The position numbers and the translations under genes were made by a program. 64,000 bases of DNA from Ecdyonurus torrentis (taxonomy: Eukaryota; Arthropoda; Insecta; Ephemeroptera; Heptageniidae). The notes under the pieces were generated by a model. That model saw nothing but the letters and a program-made list of their open reading frames with translations. It was not told the origin of the DNA and made no database searches. This document shows, piece after piece, positions 52,318 through 64,000 of this stretch (positions are counted from its first letter, which is position 1; each line of letters opens with the position of its first letter). The stretch is taken from the NCBI GenBank assembly GCA_949318235.1, contig OX439129.1, positions 22,313,402 to 22,377,401 on the forward strand. The letters are read 5' to 3'.

Positions 52318-55300
52318 TTAAAGTTTTGTGTGTAGATCACTGCCGTAAAAATCACTGGCGAAGCCAAAATTCTCAACACCTGCATCAGTTTTGTTTGGCA
52401 AAATCGCTTCACGGTTATCTGTTTCAAGTGATGACTTGCTATTATTGTTGTTTTCAGCATAATTTCTGCTGGGATTTTTATTCTCATCACTTTGCCAAAT
52501 TCCATAGCAGAAGTATATTAGAAACCCTGCATAAAATATACCAATAGGTTTACAATATAGAATAGCTTTACTATATACATTATGATTTCATCTTGATTTA
52601 ATCATATTTCAAAATTATGAAAACACACACAAAAAAAAAGCCCTTTATAAACTGTAAAGTCAAAATTTTACAAACAGAAATACAAACTATCTTACCTATA
52701 GCCATCCAAACAACGTATCGTATCCAAGTTTGCCCATCTAATGTAAGCATCAAGTAAATATTCATGAATATGCTTGCCCCAGGAATAAAAGGGACCAAAG
52801 GAACCTATTTAAAATATAATATATAAATAAATAAATTTAATTTAAATATTAAAAAAATTGAATAATATTACTTACTTTGAAAAACAATTCCTTACTTGAT
52901 GAAGGTTGTAGAAAAATGACAATAAGTGTAAATAATGAAGCAAAGCCAAAAATTGTTGTTAGCACGACAGCGTAAACCTCTTTGTTTCCCAGGTCATCGC
53001 CTGCAAATCTGATCATCGCCGCAAAAGCTACTATCGTCATTGCTGTAAAAATAAACCAAATATAAGAGCATATAAGATTACGTCAGTAAATTGCATATTA
53101 TAGTTCAGTTTTTAATGTAGGATGAAAATCGATGACATTGTTAGCTCTTTTTTTTTCGTACTCAATTGTGCACATAATGAAATGAAACATATTATTTTAA
53201 TTTTTTCGTATCACTTCCAATGAAAATAATACTTATATTTTAATAGCTTAATAAACTTAACAGTGAGTGCCACTTTATTATTATTATTATTTTAATTTCA
53301 TCTTTGTTTTGCTTTACAGTATGCTAGGAAATTAGTGCTCATTTGCGCATCGTCTGTGATGGGCTAGAGTTAAAACTAAAAAAAACCTTCCATTTCATTC
53401 TATATTCCGTGTATTAAAATTTATTTACATAAAAAACTTAATTAAAATATTAAGAAATATACTTACAAAACACTAAGACGCCCCAAGTTACGATATTTCC
53501 AGAAAGTTCAGATGGAGATTTAAGTCTTGGGAAATTTATAAGTTGACGCCAAAGTGGGACACCATGCGAGAGCTTCTTTGCTTCTTCAATTTCCGCTACT
53601 TCAGCTGGTTGATATCGAAGTAACATTACACATGCTGCTACAATCGAATAAGCAAGTAAAGTGCCAATACTCATCATGTCTACTAATTGCTGTAAGTTGA
53701 ATATACTTGCCAATAAGCCTGAAATATATTTAATTAAATATAAATTGAATGTATTAATCTTTGAAATATATATATTATATATTTATTTTTTTCAGTTTCT
53801 ATACCTGTACATATTCCTGCGACAAAAGTACCGATTACTGGAGTTTGAAATCGTGGATGAACTATTGCTAAAAATTTAAAGATAATTCCATCTTTTGCCA
53901 TAGAATAAATTACACGAGGAAGTGGAAAAAGTGCTCCCATAAAACTGAAATGAAAATATTTAAAAAGGTGACATTTCAATAATAATCCATTAAATAAATA
54001 AATAAATAAATAAAGATATATATATATAAAATTAAATTAAAAAAACAACAATTTAACTTTGTTTTCGTTTTGCGTACCTGGCACACATTCCAAATAATGC
54101 TCCGATGCTTACAATCCATGCTGCCACATACCACCCAATCTGTTCAAATACATGAGGTAGGGGTGCATCCTCATCCTGAATATAGATACAATAAGTTATA
54201 ATATTGAAATATGTAATTATATTACATAAAATACAAACCTGCAAATAATATGGCCACATGAGAGTAACAACGGAAGATACACCCAAGTAAGCAAGGAACA
54301 CGATACCCAAAGCTATTATTATTGCAATGGGGATGGATTTCTGTGGATTTTTAGCCTCCTCACCTAATTAATTATTCAATAATAAAACAGACTTTAATTT
54401 TATGAGGTAAAAAATATATGTCTGGCAAAGTCTAGCCCTAGAGAATAATCACCTGTAGTTGCTACGCAATCAAATCCTACAAAGCCATAGAAACAAGTTG
54501 CAGCACCAGATATGATCCCACCTATCCCAAAAGGAGCAAATCCACCTTCTCCAGCCTCATCCGCATACTCAGGAGGAATATCTTCTTTATCAATAGACCA
54601 GTTTGCAGTATCAACTGAAATTAAAATTTTTTAAATGTAAATAATAATTACTTATAATTGTTGCTATTATTTCTTAATTTTATTGTGAAAAGTTTTGAAA
54701 CGATATTAAATTACTTACTGTTAAAAAATCCACAGATGATGACGTAGCAAACAACGGTGACGTTGATGGCTGTGAAAATGTTATGAAATGATGCGGATTC
54801 TCTCACTCCAAAAGCCAGAGCAACTGCGAGAATAGCAAATAGTAATTATCATATAAAATTACATTGCATAATTACAAATACGAGTAATAACGTTCGCATA
54901 ATATATAGTACAAGTATAAAATATACTTATTTATATACGTCCTAGAGAATTAAATTGAATTTATGATTTTTAAAATAAAATGTCTAGTTATTGTAAATTT
55001 TAATCTCATTCCCCAAATACAAAAATAAGATTCCTATACTTTACTGTATCCTTCTTATCTGATCACAGTGATCACTCATTGGAATGATACAATGATACAC
55101 TGTGACATTAAATAATAGCTACATAAAATGTTTGAAATGTAAAAAAACTTATAAAACAAAAATCGTAATTTTGTCAATATTGTTGTAATGGTCCATAGAA
55201 TATAATAATAATAATAAATTATTTTTATTGAGAGGCCACAAAAGGTATACACCCACTTACATGGTCCTCTGACATATTTGAACATATTATTTATCTATAT

Positions 55301-58300
55301 AGTCAAACAATAAAGGAATTTTCACCCATATACCGTATGCTACTAAACGCTGAAAAATTAAAACCAAATTTATCATTTCTTGGAAATATATATTTAAAAA
55401 AAAAGGTATTATACATTCAATTTTTCTCATATTTTGCTATGTTCTTATAATCTATTCAATCTCAATCCATACAAGATATAAAATAAATTTCAAGTGTTTG
55501 CATCTCGTTTTCACAAAACTGCATGATCACGGTACAGTTGCAAAATCATTAAGGAATCCCAAAAAGATTAATGCTGTTCATAAACCCTGCTTCTATTGCA
55601 CCAAAAAATGCACATTCCATTTGATTAACCATAGCTGATCGTCATTTTAGGAGCAAAGAACAGGGTTTACGAACAGCATTATTATAAACAAAGAATATGT
55701 TTCAACTATTAAGTTTTTATTTATTTTATATTTTTTTCATATTTTATATAAACTTACATGTGAAGACCATTGTCAGTCCAAATGCAAAGAAATCAGGATA
55801 AGGTGAAAGAAAATCTGAATTCATGGGTGCAAAATCTCGAAAAGCTTTGCCCATCACTCCGCCGGCTAAATTGTCGACGTAGCCACTCAAACCACGCACC
55901 ACACTTGCAGCTCCTGTCAAAATAACGTCTTATTTCAATTAAAATATACTGTTTATAATCTTGAGTTCTTTAATTTTTACTGTAGTGGAAAATTAAAAGA
56001 TAGTTAAATATTTGGTAAGCATTAAATTTCATGACATTAAGTTTTAGTCATTTTGATTAATAATGAATAATATCATTATAGTTATACTGTTTTTCTGTAA
56101 GAAATGTTTGATTTTTTTTTTTTTTTTTTTTTTTAACTTAAAATACCACTTACCCACCATATACTCAAGAATTAAGTTCCATCCAATAATAAATCCAACA
56201 AATTCTCCAACACAAACGTAGCTATAAATATAAGCTGAACCAGCTTTAGGAACTCGGGCACCAAATTCTGCATAACAAATGCCTGAAAATCAAAATGACC
56301 CGACATATTAATTCAAGGAACCTTATATTAATATAATCTACTATACCAAAGAATCCTAAAGAAGACTAGGATGCCTTGACTATGCATATATTAATATGTA
56401 ATTAGTGTAATTACTAATTATGATTGAATGCATAAATGCATTTTTGATAATCATAATAGTTCAAGACTTGTTTAAAGTGTAACACTCAAATAGTAGTAAT
56501 AACAATGTACAAAACTGATTGTATTCATTGTTATAAATAGTAAATCTCAAATTATTATTTGTTATTATTCGTTAAATAAAGTAATTTGAATTATTATATT
56601 ATTAGTAAAATTTATTTGTTGCGCAAGTTAATATTAAATTTGTTATTATTTATTTAAAAACCCTATCATTGTTTCAAAAATAAAACTTAATAAACTATTT
56701 TGATAATAAATCGTGTAAATACGATTTACATGTAGTACAATTGGTGTATGAAAAGTTGCTTGTAATTATACAGTATTTAAGGTCATCATTGCAGCGGACT
56801 CTTAAAAGAACGTAAAATATAATAATAGTAATAGAAATGCGTATTAAAAAAAATAAAAAAACATAGTTCTTTACAGCTTAAGATAACAGCATTTTTTAAG
56901 CACGGATAAAAATGAAATTGACTTGGATTATAAAATAGATTAAAGCTCTTGTTTCTGATAAAATTTCATATCAACGTGAAAAAAAATGAACAATTGCTCT
57001 GTACTGTAATAAATCGAGAGAGAGAGATATATATTTTTTTCATCTGATAAGATAAAATGCGTTTAATTTTGTTTACGAGAAATTCAGACTTTCAAGGTGG
57101 CAAAAAAAAATTTGGTGATAAATGTTTTAACAGTGTTTCAATCCATCAATATCAGCATTATGTGAATTATATAATAACGTATCAAAAATATTACATTTGG
57201 CAATATGATTATCAATGTAAAATTAAATTGTTATAGGTACAATTATGTACAATGTACAATGAAATTTGTACATCTACTTTTTTTTTTTAATAAATTGTTT
57301 ACACATTAAATATACAGAATATATAATATATTCAAAGAAAAAAATCAAATCATGAATAAAAAAAAATAATAATAACAGTATAATTGTTCTACGATCACTC
57401 AAAAATTCAAACTGATTAAATTAGCCCCAATGGTTTTGTTTTTTAATTCTTTCAATACAAATAATATTTATATTTCAAAATACCTACTAAAATATAATTA
57501 TATTAATTTATTATTATTTTTTTATTATTATTATGTGCTCTTTTCTTTCTTCTTTCTTGACACCAACACCGGAATCCTACACTTGATTCAAGGTGAAGGT
57601 GAGAATATTATTTATTTTATTATTATTATTTTGCTCCTATGGAGTTTGCTAATTTTTTACGAGGTAATACTAGTAGTTTTATAAGTGATACAAAAATAAA
57701 AAGTAAAATTCAAAATTAAAGCTGATGATACAAGTTCATGACAAGTTTATTTCAATGTTCTAATATTATTTTCACCTGCAAATGCTGAAGCAACTGCCGC
57801 AATGAAGAATGAGATGACTACAGCGGGACCTGCTGTCGTTTTTGAGACCGAACCTGCTAGAACATACACTCCGACACCAAGAGTACTGCCCACACCAAGT
57901 GCAGTAAGGTCAAACGTGGTCAGTGTACGTTTCAAGTTGGAGCCCTCGAGTAAAGCTGCATTATCTTGTGGCAAGTACTTTCTATACAATATATTTATCC
58001 AATTGTGTTAATTAACAAATAAATAAAGCAAAGCAATAAATTGAGCTTTTTTTTTTTTTTTTTTTTTTTTTTTGAATAAATTCTGCACTTGTATATAGTT
58101 TCTCAAATGTTTCTAAAAATGGAACGATCTCGTACTTAATTTCTATAATATTAGCAATGTGTAAAATTGAAGACTGCGTAAATAAAAAGTTATTAATCAC
58201 GTGCATTACTTGTACTGTATACACACGATTGCGATAACATATATTTTAAATTTTAGAAACTCGCGTTACTATTTTTTGCAATAGTATTCTTATGAGGAAA

Positions 58301-58469
58301 AAAACTTTCGATGAAATTGAATAGTAAAATATATTATTGCAGTCATGCGTATATAAGGTTCGAACATGATCATGAAGCAAATAAACTATATAGTATAAAA
58401 TATACTCTCATGTTTTCACACTTACTTTCGAGATAATTTGTGATAGAAATTCTTGATGATAGTTGCCAT
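52318..58469 (-). CDS. Cationic amino-acid transporter (SLC7/CAT-like), tandem copy 2, 633 aa
   Basis: Exons on the minus strand: 58469-58426, 57981-57776, 56282-56154, 55913-55758, 54823-54719, 54614-54453, 54363-54239, 54175-54078, 53944-53805, 53718-53467, 53042-52876, 52804-52696, 52526-52318; 1902 nt in phase. It shares all family strings with copy 1 ([56 protein letters not shown]). Relative to copy 1, exon 6 (287 nt) is split in two (162+125 nt) at the Gly of CVATTGEE, so an intron was gained here or lost in copy 1. The C-terminal tail is longer, Asn/Ser-rich and unlike copy 1, suggesting different trafficking or regulation. Intact throughout; transport of cationic amino acids is inferred from the family. 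Confidence 0.95.
55569..55680. mobile_element. Foldback MITE family N, copy 2
   Basis: 112 bp with termini AATGCTGTTCATAAACCCTG and CAGGGTTTACGAACAGCATT. Inverted relative to 42477-42588 and roughly 90% alike by eye. In an intron of transporter copy 2. Confidence 0.82.
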
Positions 58470-60485
58470 GCCTAGAGTTTTATGTTATGTTAGAAAATAT
58501 ACTCTGTTAACTCCCTTTTTATAACTTTTCCTTAGCCCAAGGATAATTGTAAAAAGTAGTTCGTAGTTTGAGGCGTTTCCTTATCATGCAGTAAACTTAA
58601 AGACATAAATAATACTAGTTTTTATGAACTTTTCTCGGTATTATCATTTCATGTTATACGAGAGACCATAAATAACAATATTTACCAACTCAGAGTTCTC
58701 TGGATATTATTATAGGTACTGCACATGGAATTTGTAATATGTAAGATAAGAAAAATAATAATATTGTTGTATAAAATAATTAATTTAATATAATAATAAA
58801 AAATATGCAGTATACTGACAATTTTAAGTATTTGTACACGTACATTATTACACGTTATAAAGAATATATTTTAGAAATTTAAGGAATGTAATTATTATAA
58901 TATACAACTACCATACATTTTACTATACGGTGTATGCACTTGACGTCATACTGAATGCGCTTCAACGTCATATTGGAGCAATGAATAACATTGCTCAGCA
59001 AAGGACAAACGTTGTTATTTTGGCTATTTTCTTTGGCAAATTAGTTGTATTTGTTAATTATTGTTATTATTATATTTTCATAACAAACTTGAAAACAAAA
59101 AACCGAATTCAACAAATCAGAATCAATACTCTCTAAAATATTGCTAAAAGTATTTTTAAACTGGAAAAATGTGTAATTTTCCCATACTGACACATGTTAT
59201 TTAGTGCTCACATATGGCGTCGACTTTTAAATGAATGCAACCACCCTATAGTTATTTATGAATCATTATACTGTATAGAAAAAATGTAGCTTTGTTAGAA
59301 GCGATGCTTATTTGGACCTCTTAATTTGTTTTTGCTGATTTCCACTTTACAGTGTGTTGCCATTTCAGAAGTAAAAATACATGCAAAATAATAAATAAAA
59401 AAGAAATTGATAGTATATAGTAATATTATACTTTTATTTAAATGTTACTTTTTATTAAGCAGTAAGTGTTCAAATTTTAAAGCTATTCGTATGTGTTTTT
59501 TTTTTTTTTTTCTATTTCTTTATACTATTTATTAAGATTATTATTATCCATTCAATGGACTACAAATAAATAAAATGCAATTTTTCCTACATATAATTGC
59601 AGAAAATTGAAAAATCAAAACAAAAATGTAGATCAACAATGAAATAATATCGTGAACTACTAACTTACAGAACTTTTAACATAAAATTTATAAATTATGA
59701 CTTTATTAAATATTTATCATTAAGTTTGTTAATCATTATCCACTAATAGATAAAAAAATAATAATCATTTATATAGTATAAACAAGAATAACGTGCATTA
59801 GCCAATTGTAAATATTTATTGCTTTAAAAACACAAATTACTTTCTTAAGGCCGATACTTATTCGCTCCATAAAATGTAGGCTTCATATTATGACGCCCCT
59901 ATTTTAGGCAGTGTATATAACTCTTAATCGGACAGTCTTCATTAAACTTGTGTCCGTGTGTATTATTATTAGCATATTATATTGTATGCTTTTATACTAG
60001 AGTGACAGAATACTATTAAGTACTCTAATTGGAACTTTTTCTCTAAATAATTTCACAGTCCAAATTTTTTTTTTTTTAACATTGGCAACTTGAAATGTAA
60101 ACAATTATTTTTACATTAAACTTCAAAATATGAAATGAGGTTAAAGGTTTTAAAATATCATATCATTCTTCGAATCATGCAGCAGCCTTATTTAAAAACA
60201 TAAAATTTCGATATATTATAAATAAATTTAAAATATAAAACAAATATTTGAAAAATAAAAATCCATATATTTTACGATTACACAGAATAAAAAATGTCTT
60301 TTTTTTATAAAATATAATACAACTTATGTAAATACACAGTACACACTGTAATAATTTTTTACAAATTATTTTCACTTTTTTGAACTTACGGTTTTTGATC
60401 ACTTTTTTTTATTAATATATAGGCAAGTTTTTTGTATATATATATATATATATATATTATAATTTATTTTAAAACACATTTTGAT
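58470..60485. other. Spacer between transporter copies 2 and 3
   Basis: About 2 kb, A+T-rich, no gene seen. Holds a family M MITE (58924-59250). TTTATT at 60463-60468 supplies a minus-strand AATAAA close to the copy 3 stop. Confidence 0.6.
58924..59250. mobile_element. TIR MITE family M, copy 2
   Basis: Begins CTATACGGTGTATGCACTTG and ends ATGAATGCAACCACCCTATAG, inverted ends of the family. The interior has GACGTCATACTGAATGCGC and AACATTGCTCAGCA. Located about 0.45 kb upstream of the copy 2 start codon. Confidence 0.8.
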
Positions 60486-61155
60486 TTAAAACTTGGTCGT
60501 ATAGTAAAAGTTCTTAGTATCATCGGTGAAAGCAGGGTTGCTAAGACCCATTTTATCTCTTGTAGCTGCGTGTTCCTCTCTCCGTCTTCTACCCTCTTGA
60601 CTGTTCTTCAGACCATAGAAGAAATAGATCAGAAAACCTATAGGAAAAAAATAAATCCGTAAGATACAATGATTAATATAATAATAAACAAAATATACTA
60701 TAACTTTAGGAATTAAAATTTTGTATTTCGATTACTGGTAATAATTGAAGTGTAAAAGGTGTATTTTATAATGTACATTATTGAGCAAGCATTAAGATTC
60801 TAAACTTATTGCATATATATCTATATACGTAATAACATTTAATTATATTTTTAACAAGTTTAAGCAGTAAATTTTTACTTATTTAATCGTGCAATTTCAT
60901 TAAAGAGGATCATCATGAAACAAATATAAAATTTACTAACTTAATTAGTACGTTAAGTATATGTACAGACGAGCATTATGTATAACACATTTAAACAAAT
61001 ATAAAATATGTAATACGTAAATTTGTTTACAAAAAGTATAATACAGATAAAGTTAAAGATTATTTTGACTTTTATTACTGTATTACTATCGCGAATACAT
61101 GAATAAAGTAGCTAAATTTAAAGTATTCATTTTTTTATAAATTGTATTACTAGCT

Positions 61156-61233
<78 letters not shown>

Positions 61234-64000
61234 TATATATATTCCTTATATACACGTATGATTGATTAAATACATATAAATACGTATTGATACGTTCTTC
61301 TCGTGCTGTAGTATTTAATTGTATATATAATCGGGCTGTCAATTAAACACTCATATTTTTAACGTCACAAAAAAAATCTGTTTTATTATTATATTATTAA
61401 GAGGCTAATTTTTAATTTCTTTAATTCTTTATATAATTTTTGTAATTGTTATACAATCAATCACATAATAAAGTTAGCTTGTAAAATCTGGACTTTTAGT
61501 ATATTATGTAGATAATTAATAATTACAATCGATGAAAAAGGAGTGACATTACTGTTCATTATCTTTTATTTTCATAACAACTAGATTATTTTGTCTCACA
61601 TTGATTAAACAATTAAAAATTAAGCGTGTTTGTTTCATTAACTAATTAATGACGTAACTAAATATATATTGTAAAAAATCAGAAAGATAATATAACCGTT
61701 GCGTCATCTTTGTACGGGATTATATGTCAAGAGGATAATACTGAAATTCTAAACTATACAGATTAAATTATAGATTGTGTGATATTAAATTACAGATATA
61801 TGCTATAGACTATTATTGATTTAATTTTTATTCTTATCTACCTATACACATGATTTAAAATATGAATAAAGATCTGTGATTTATTTTTAAGAGCATGTCA
61901 AGGCTTTTTCTGTTCTCTTATTATTATTTGTTAGTTCAAACTAACAGTAAGAGCTATAGGGTGTATGTGTATGACGTCATATTTAATGCACCTGGACGCC
62001 ATGGGGTATTATATAACATTGTTTAGCATAGGAAAAACTTCATTTTTGGCTATTTTCTTTGAGAAATTGGTAACTTTCTTTGTTATTATTATTTTTCCTA
62101 CATACTTAAGATACTTTTTCAACCTAGCTATTAAAAGCATCAATACTCTAAAAAGTATTGCTTAGTATTTTTAAACTGCCAAAATGAGTTACTTCCTTTG
62201 CTTTCCATGTTATTCACTGATCCAATAAGGCTTCAACATTAACATGTATGCATTATATACCCTATATACTGTATGCATTAATAAAGTGCTTACATTATAT
62301 GCATATGTGCAGACACTGTGACATAACATCGTACTCTTGTAAATTATTATGCCTCATGGTAATAAATAAATATTTGTATAATTTTTTTTTTAAATATTAG
62401 AAAAAAAAATGAAAGGGCAAGGTTTAGGCCTGACAAATATCTGGCCCACTCTTTTACACTCTTAGCTATATAAGCTCTAACTTCAAATTTACGTCAATTC
62501 AATTAAGTATTAGCCCCAATACCTATCATGTTACAATCATTTTAGTACTACGCGAGATTTCTTATAATATAATTTATAATGCTTTATTCATCTTATCTAT
62601 ATTGATTTATATTATTATTATTTTTTAATTGTTTGATTTTTTGTATTTTTAGTATTTGTTAGTATTATTATTCAGTTCACGTTTGCTGACTAAATAAATT
62701 CTAAATTAATTAATTTGAAATTATAAAGAACGTCAGCTCCATCTCTGATACACAGAAATGAATTAACTGAAATCTTTATTCAATCTATTGATTATTCTAT
62801 TTGTTTAAAATTAAAAGCTGATATCATCGAGTCCACTGACTGATATTGATTATAACTCACCTAATATTAACCAGATGCTAAACCTAATCCAGGTGTGTGC
62901 ATCGAGCTCCAACATTAAGTACAGGTTAATGACCACACTGAGCGCGGGTACTATGGGCACCAAAGGTACCTGCAAACATTAAAAAATTCATTAGTTAGTG
63001 TTTAAAAAACTTATAATAAGAACTTTTTTTTTTACCTTAAATGAGAGATCTACTCTCGCTTTGGGTTGACGTGCGATGGCGAATAGGACGGTGAGCATTG
63101 CAATCAAGAGAACTAAGCTAAGGACCACAGCCCATATTTCAAATTCTAGAATTTCAGTTCCAGCGTAGATTATACACGCACAGAGACCAGCAGCCAGCAC
63201 GCCTAAAATATCATGGAATTAAATTTTTAACTATATAACAAATAATGTTGTTATTATAAACTCTAAAACCACTAAAATATTTTAAATTTTCAATTTGTAT
63301 CGAGCTAATACAATAAAATGTATTAGTAGATTTTTTTTCTGTAAGTTAGGAAGAAATGGATAACATTTTATTAATACTCGTATATAAAACTTGGAGTAAA
63401 AAATTGAAATTTTCAGCTGTGGATAAATAAACTACACATCCGATATTGTACTTACTGAAGATGACGATACCCCATTGAGAAATAGCAGAGCTGAGAGCAT
63501 TTGGCACCTTCAGAGCAGCCAGATTGAAGATTTGTTTCATAACTCCAACTTCCTCCGCAGCTACGGTAGGTTTGCCAGGAAGTACACCATTACCAATAGA
63601 TGCTTGATGGAAGCTACTTGGATCCTCTGTATCTTGGTATCTGTCAAAATTAAGGAAAATTAGAGATCATGCACGTAATCAGTTTATAATATATATACTT
63701 TTCGTTACACAATATCGTTATTAAAACTTACCTTAGCACCAGTACACAGATTGCAACGATTGTGTAAGCCAATAAAGTTCCAATACTCATCATGTCAATT
63801 AGCTGCTGAAGATCAAATATCATAGCCATCAAACCTATAGTTAAAAGCATAATAAATTACATAATTTAATACTGATTTGCTTATCATTGAAATTTTGAGT
63901 TTTTATTTATTACTCAATTCTTTCAATATAATATGATCCTACTACTGTATTACACATAATATATTAATATATACCTGCTAATATGCCAGATACGATTGTT
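60486..64000 (-). CDS. Cationic amino-acid transporter (SLC7/CAT-like), tandem copy 3, 5' part outside window
   Basis: C-terminal exons on the minus strand: beyond 64000 to 63975, 63834-63732, 63640-63456, 63202-63036, 62969-62861, 60637-60486 (stop 60486-60488). Phases are consistent. [17 protein letters not shown] and [19 protein letters not shown] align with copies 1 and 2. The loop exon is split by an intron (103+185 nt) that the other copies lack, and the loop itself is longer, with [12 protein letters not shown]. Copy 3 is the most diverged of the three in the membrane segments seen, and its tail (RRRREEH, FYYTTKF) is distinct. Function as for the family; the start and first half cannot be judged. 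Confidence 0.93.
61159..61243. repeat. (TA)n microsatellite
   Basis: A TA run in the last intron of transporter copy 3. Confidence 0.95.
61955..62266. mobile_element. TIR MITE family M, copy 3
   Basis: Begins TATAGGGTGTATGTGTATGA and ends ACATGTATGCATTATATACC followed by CTATA. Shares GCATAGGAAAAACTTC and TTTTTAAACTGCCAAAATGA with copy 1. Lies in the last intron of transporter copy 3. Confidence 0.8.

Overview
The window is nuclear DNA of an arthropod, almost certainly an insect. It is A+T-rich, its genes have many short spliceosomal introns, one gene carries a ZAD zinc-finger domain (an arthropod hallmark), and the spaces are full of microsatellites, short inverted-repeat transposons and Penelope-like retroelements (PLEs). 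I cannot name the species. Gene models were joined by hand from exon homology, GT/AG sites and reading phase; for all five complete multi-exon genes the exon lengths sum to a whole number of codons.

Layout. 1-2216: no gene seen. 2217-7781 (+): ZAD/C2H2 zinc-finger gene, 4 exons, 774 aa, with a 1.3-kb PLE palindrome in intron 3. 7782-10758: intergenic, with nested DNA transposons. 10759-25886 (-): Cdk12, 14 coding exons, 1478 aa; its last intron holds one decayed DNA transposon and three PLE inserts. 27829-28278 (+): UMA-domain (UMAD1-like) protein, head-to-head with Cdk12. 29242-30179: a near-perfect 439-bp-arm palindrome between genes. 30683-41350 (-): hay/XPB (ERCC3), 17 exons, 802 aa, with a PLE reverse transcriptase/GIY-YIG relic in intron 6. 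43229-64000 (-): three tandem cationic amino-acid transporter (SLC7/CAT-type) genes, two complete (611 and 633 aa) and one cut by the window edge.

Genes and functions. Cdk12 (RNA polymerase II CTD kinase) and XPB (TFIIH helicase) both act on Pol II transcription, but they have separate promoters and I see no sign of joint control. The transporters are a local duplication whose copies differ by single introns.

Most interesting signal. A population of PLE-derived inserts shares one architecture: a target-site duplication, a one-sided tail of about 25-40 nt containing AACCATCGCGGTTAGG or a variant, then two inverted pLTR arms. Two of them (12743-13420 and 29242-30179) carry complete type I hammerhead ribozyme motifs with a perfect 6-bp stem I, the CUGAUGA...GAAA core and a loopless palindromic stem III. 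Each ribozyme lies about 55 nt downstream of a TATA/initiator-like promoter. Other copies carry recognisably decayed hammerheads. Hammerheads in PLEs are known in general; the inverted-arm, two-ribozyme, paired-promoter arrangement and the intron-rich distribution here deserve a closer look.
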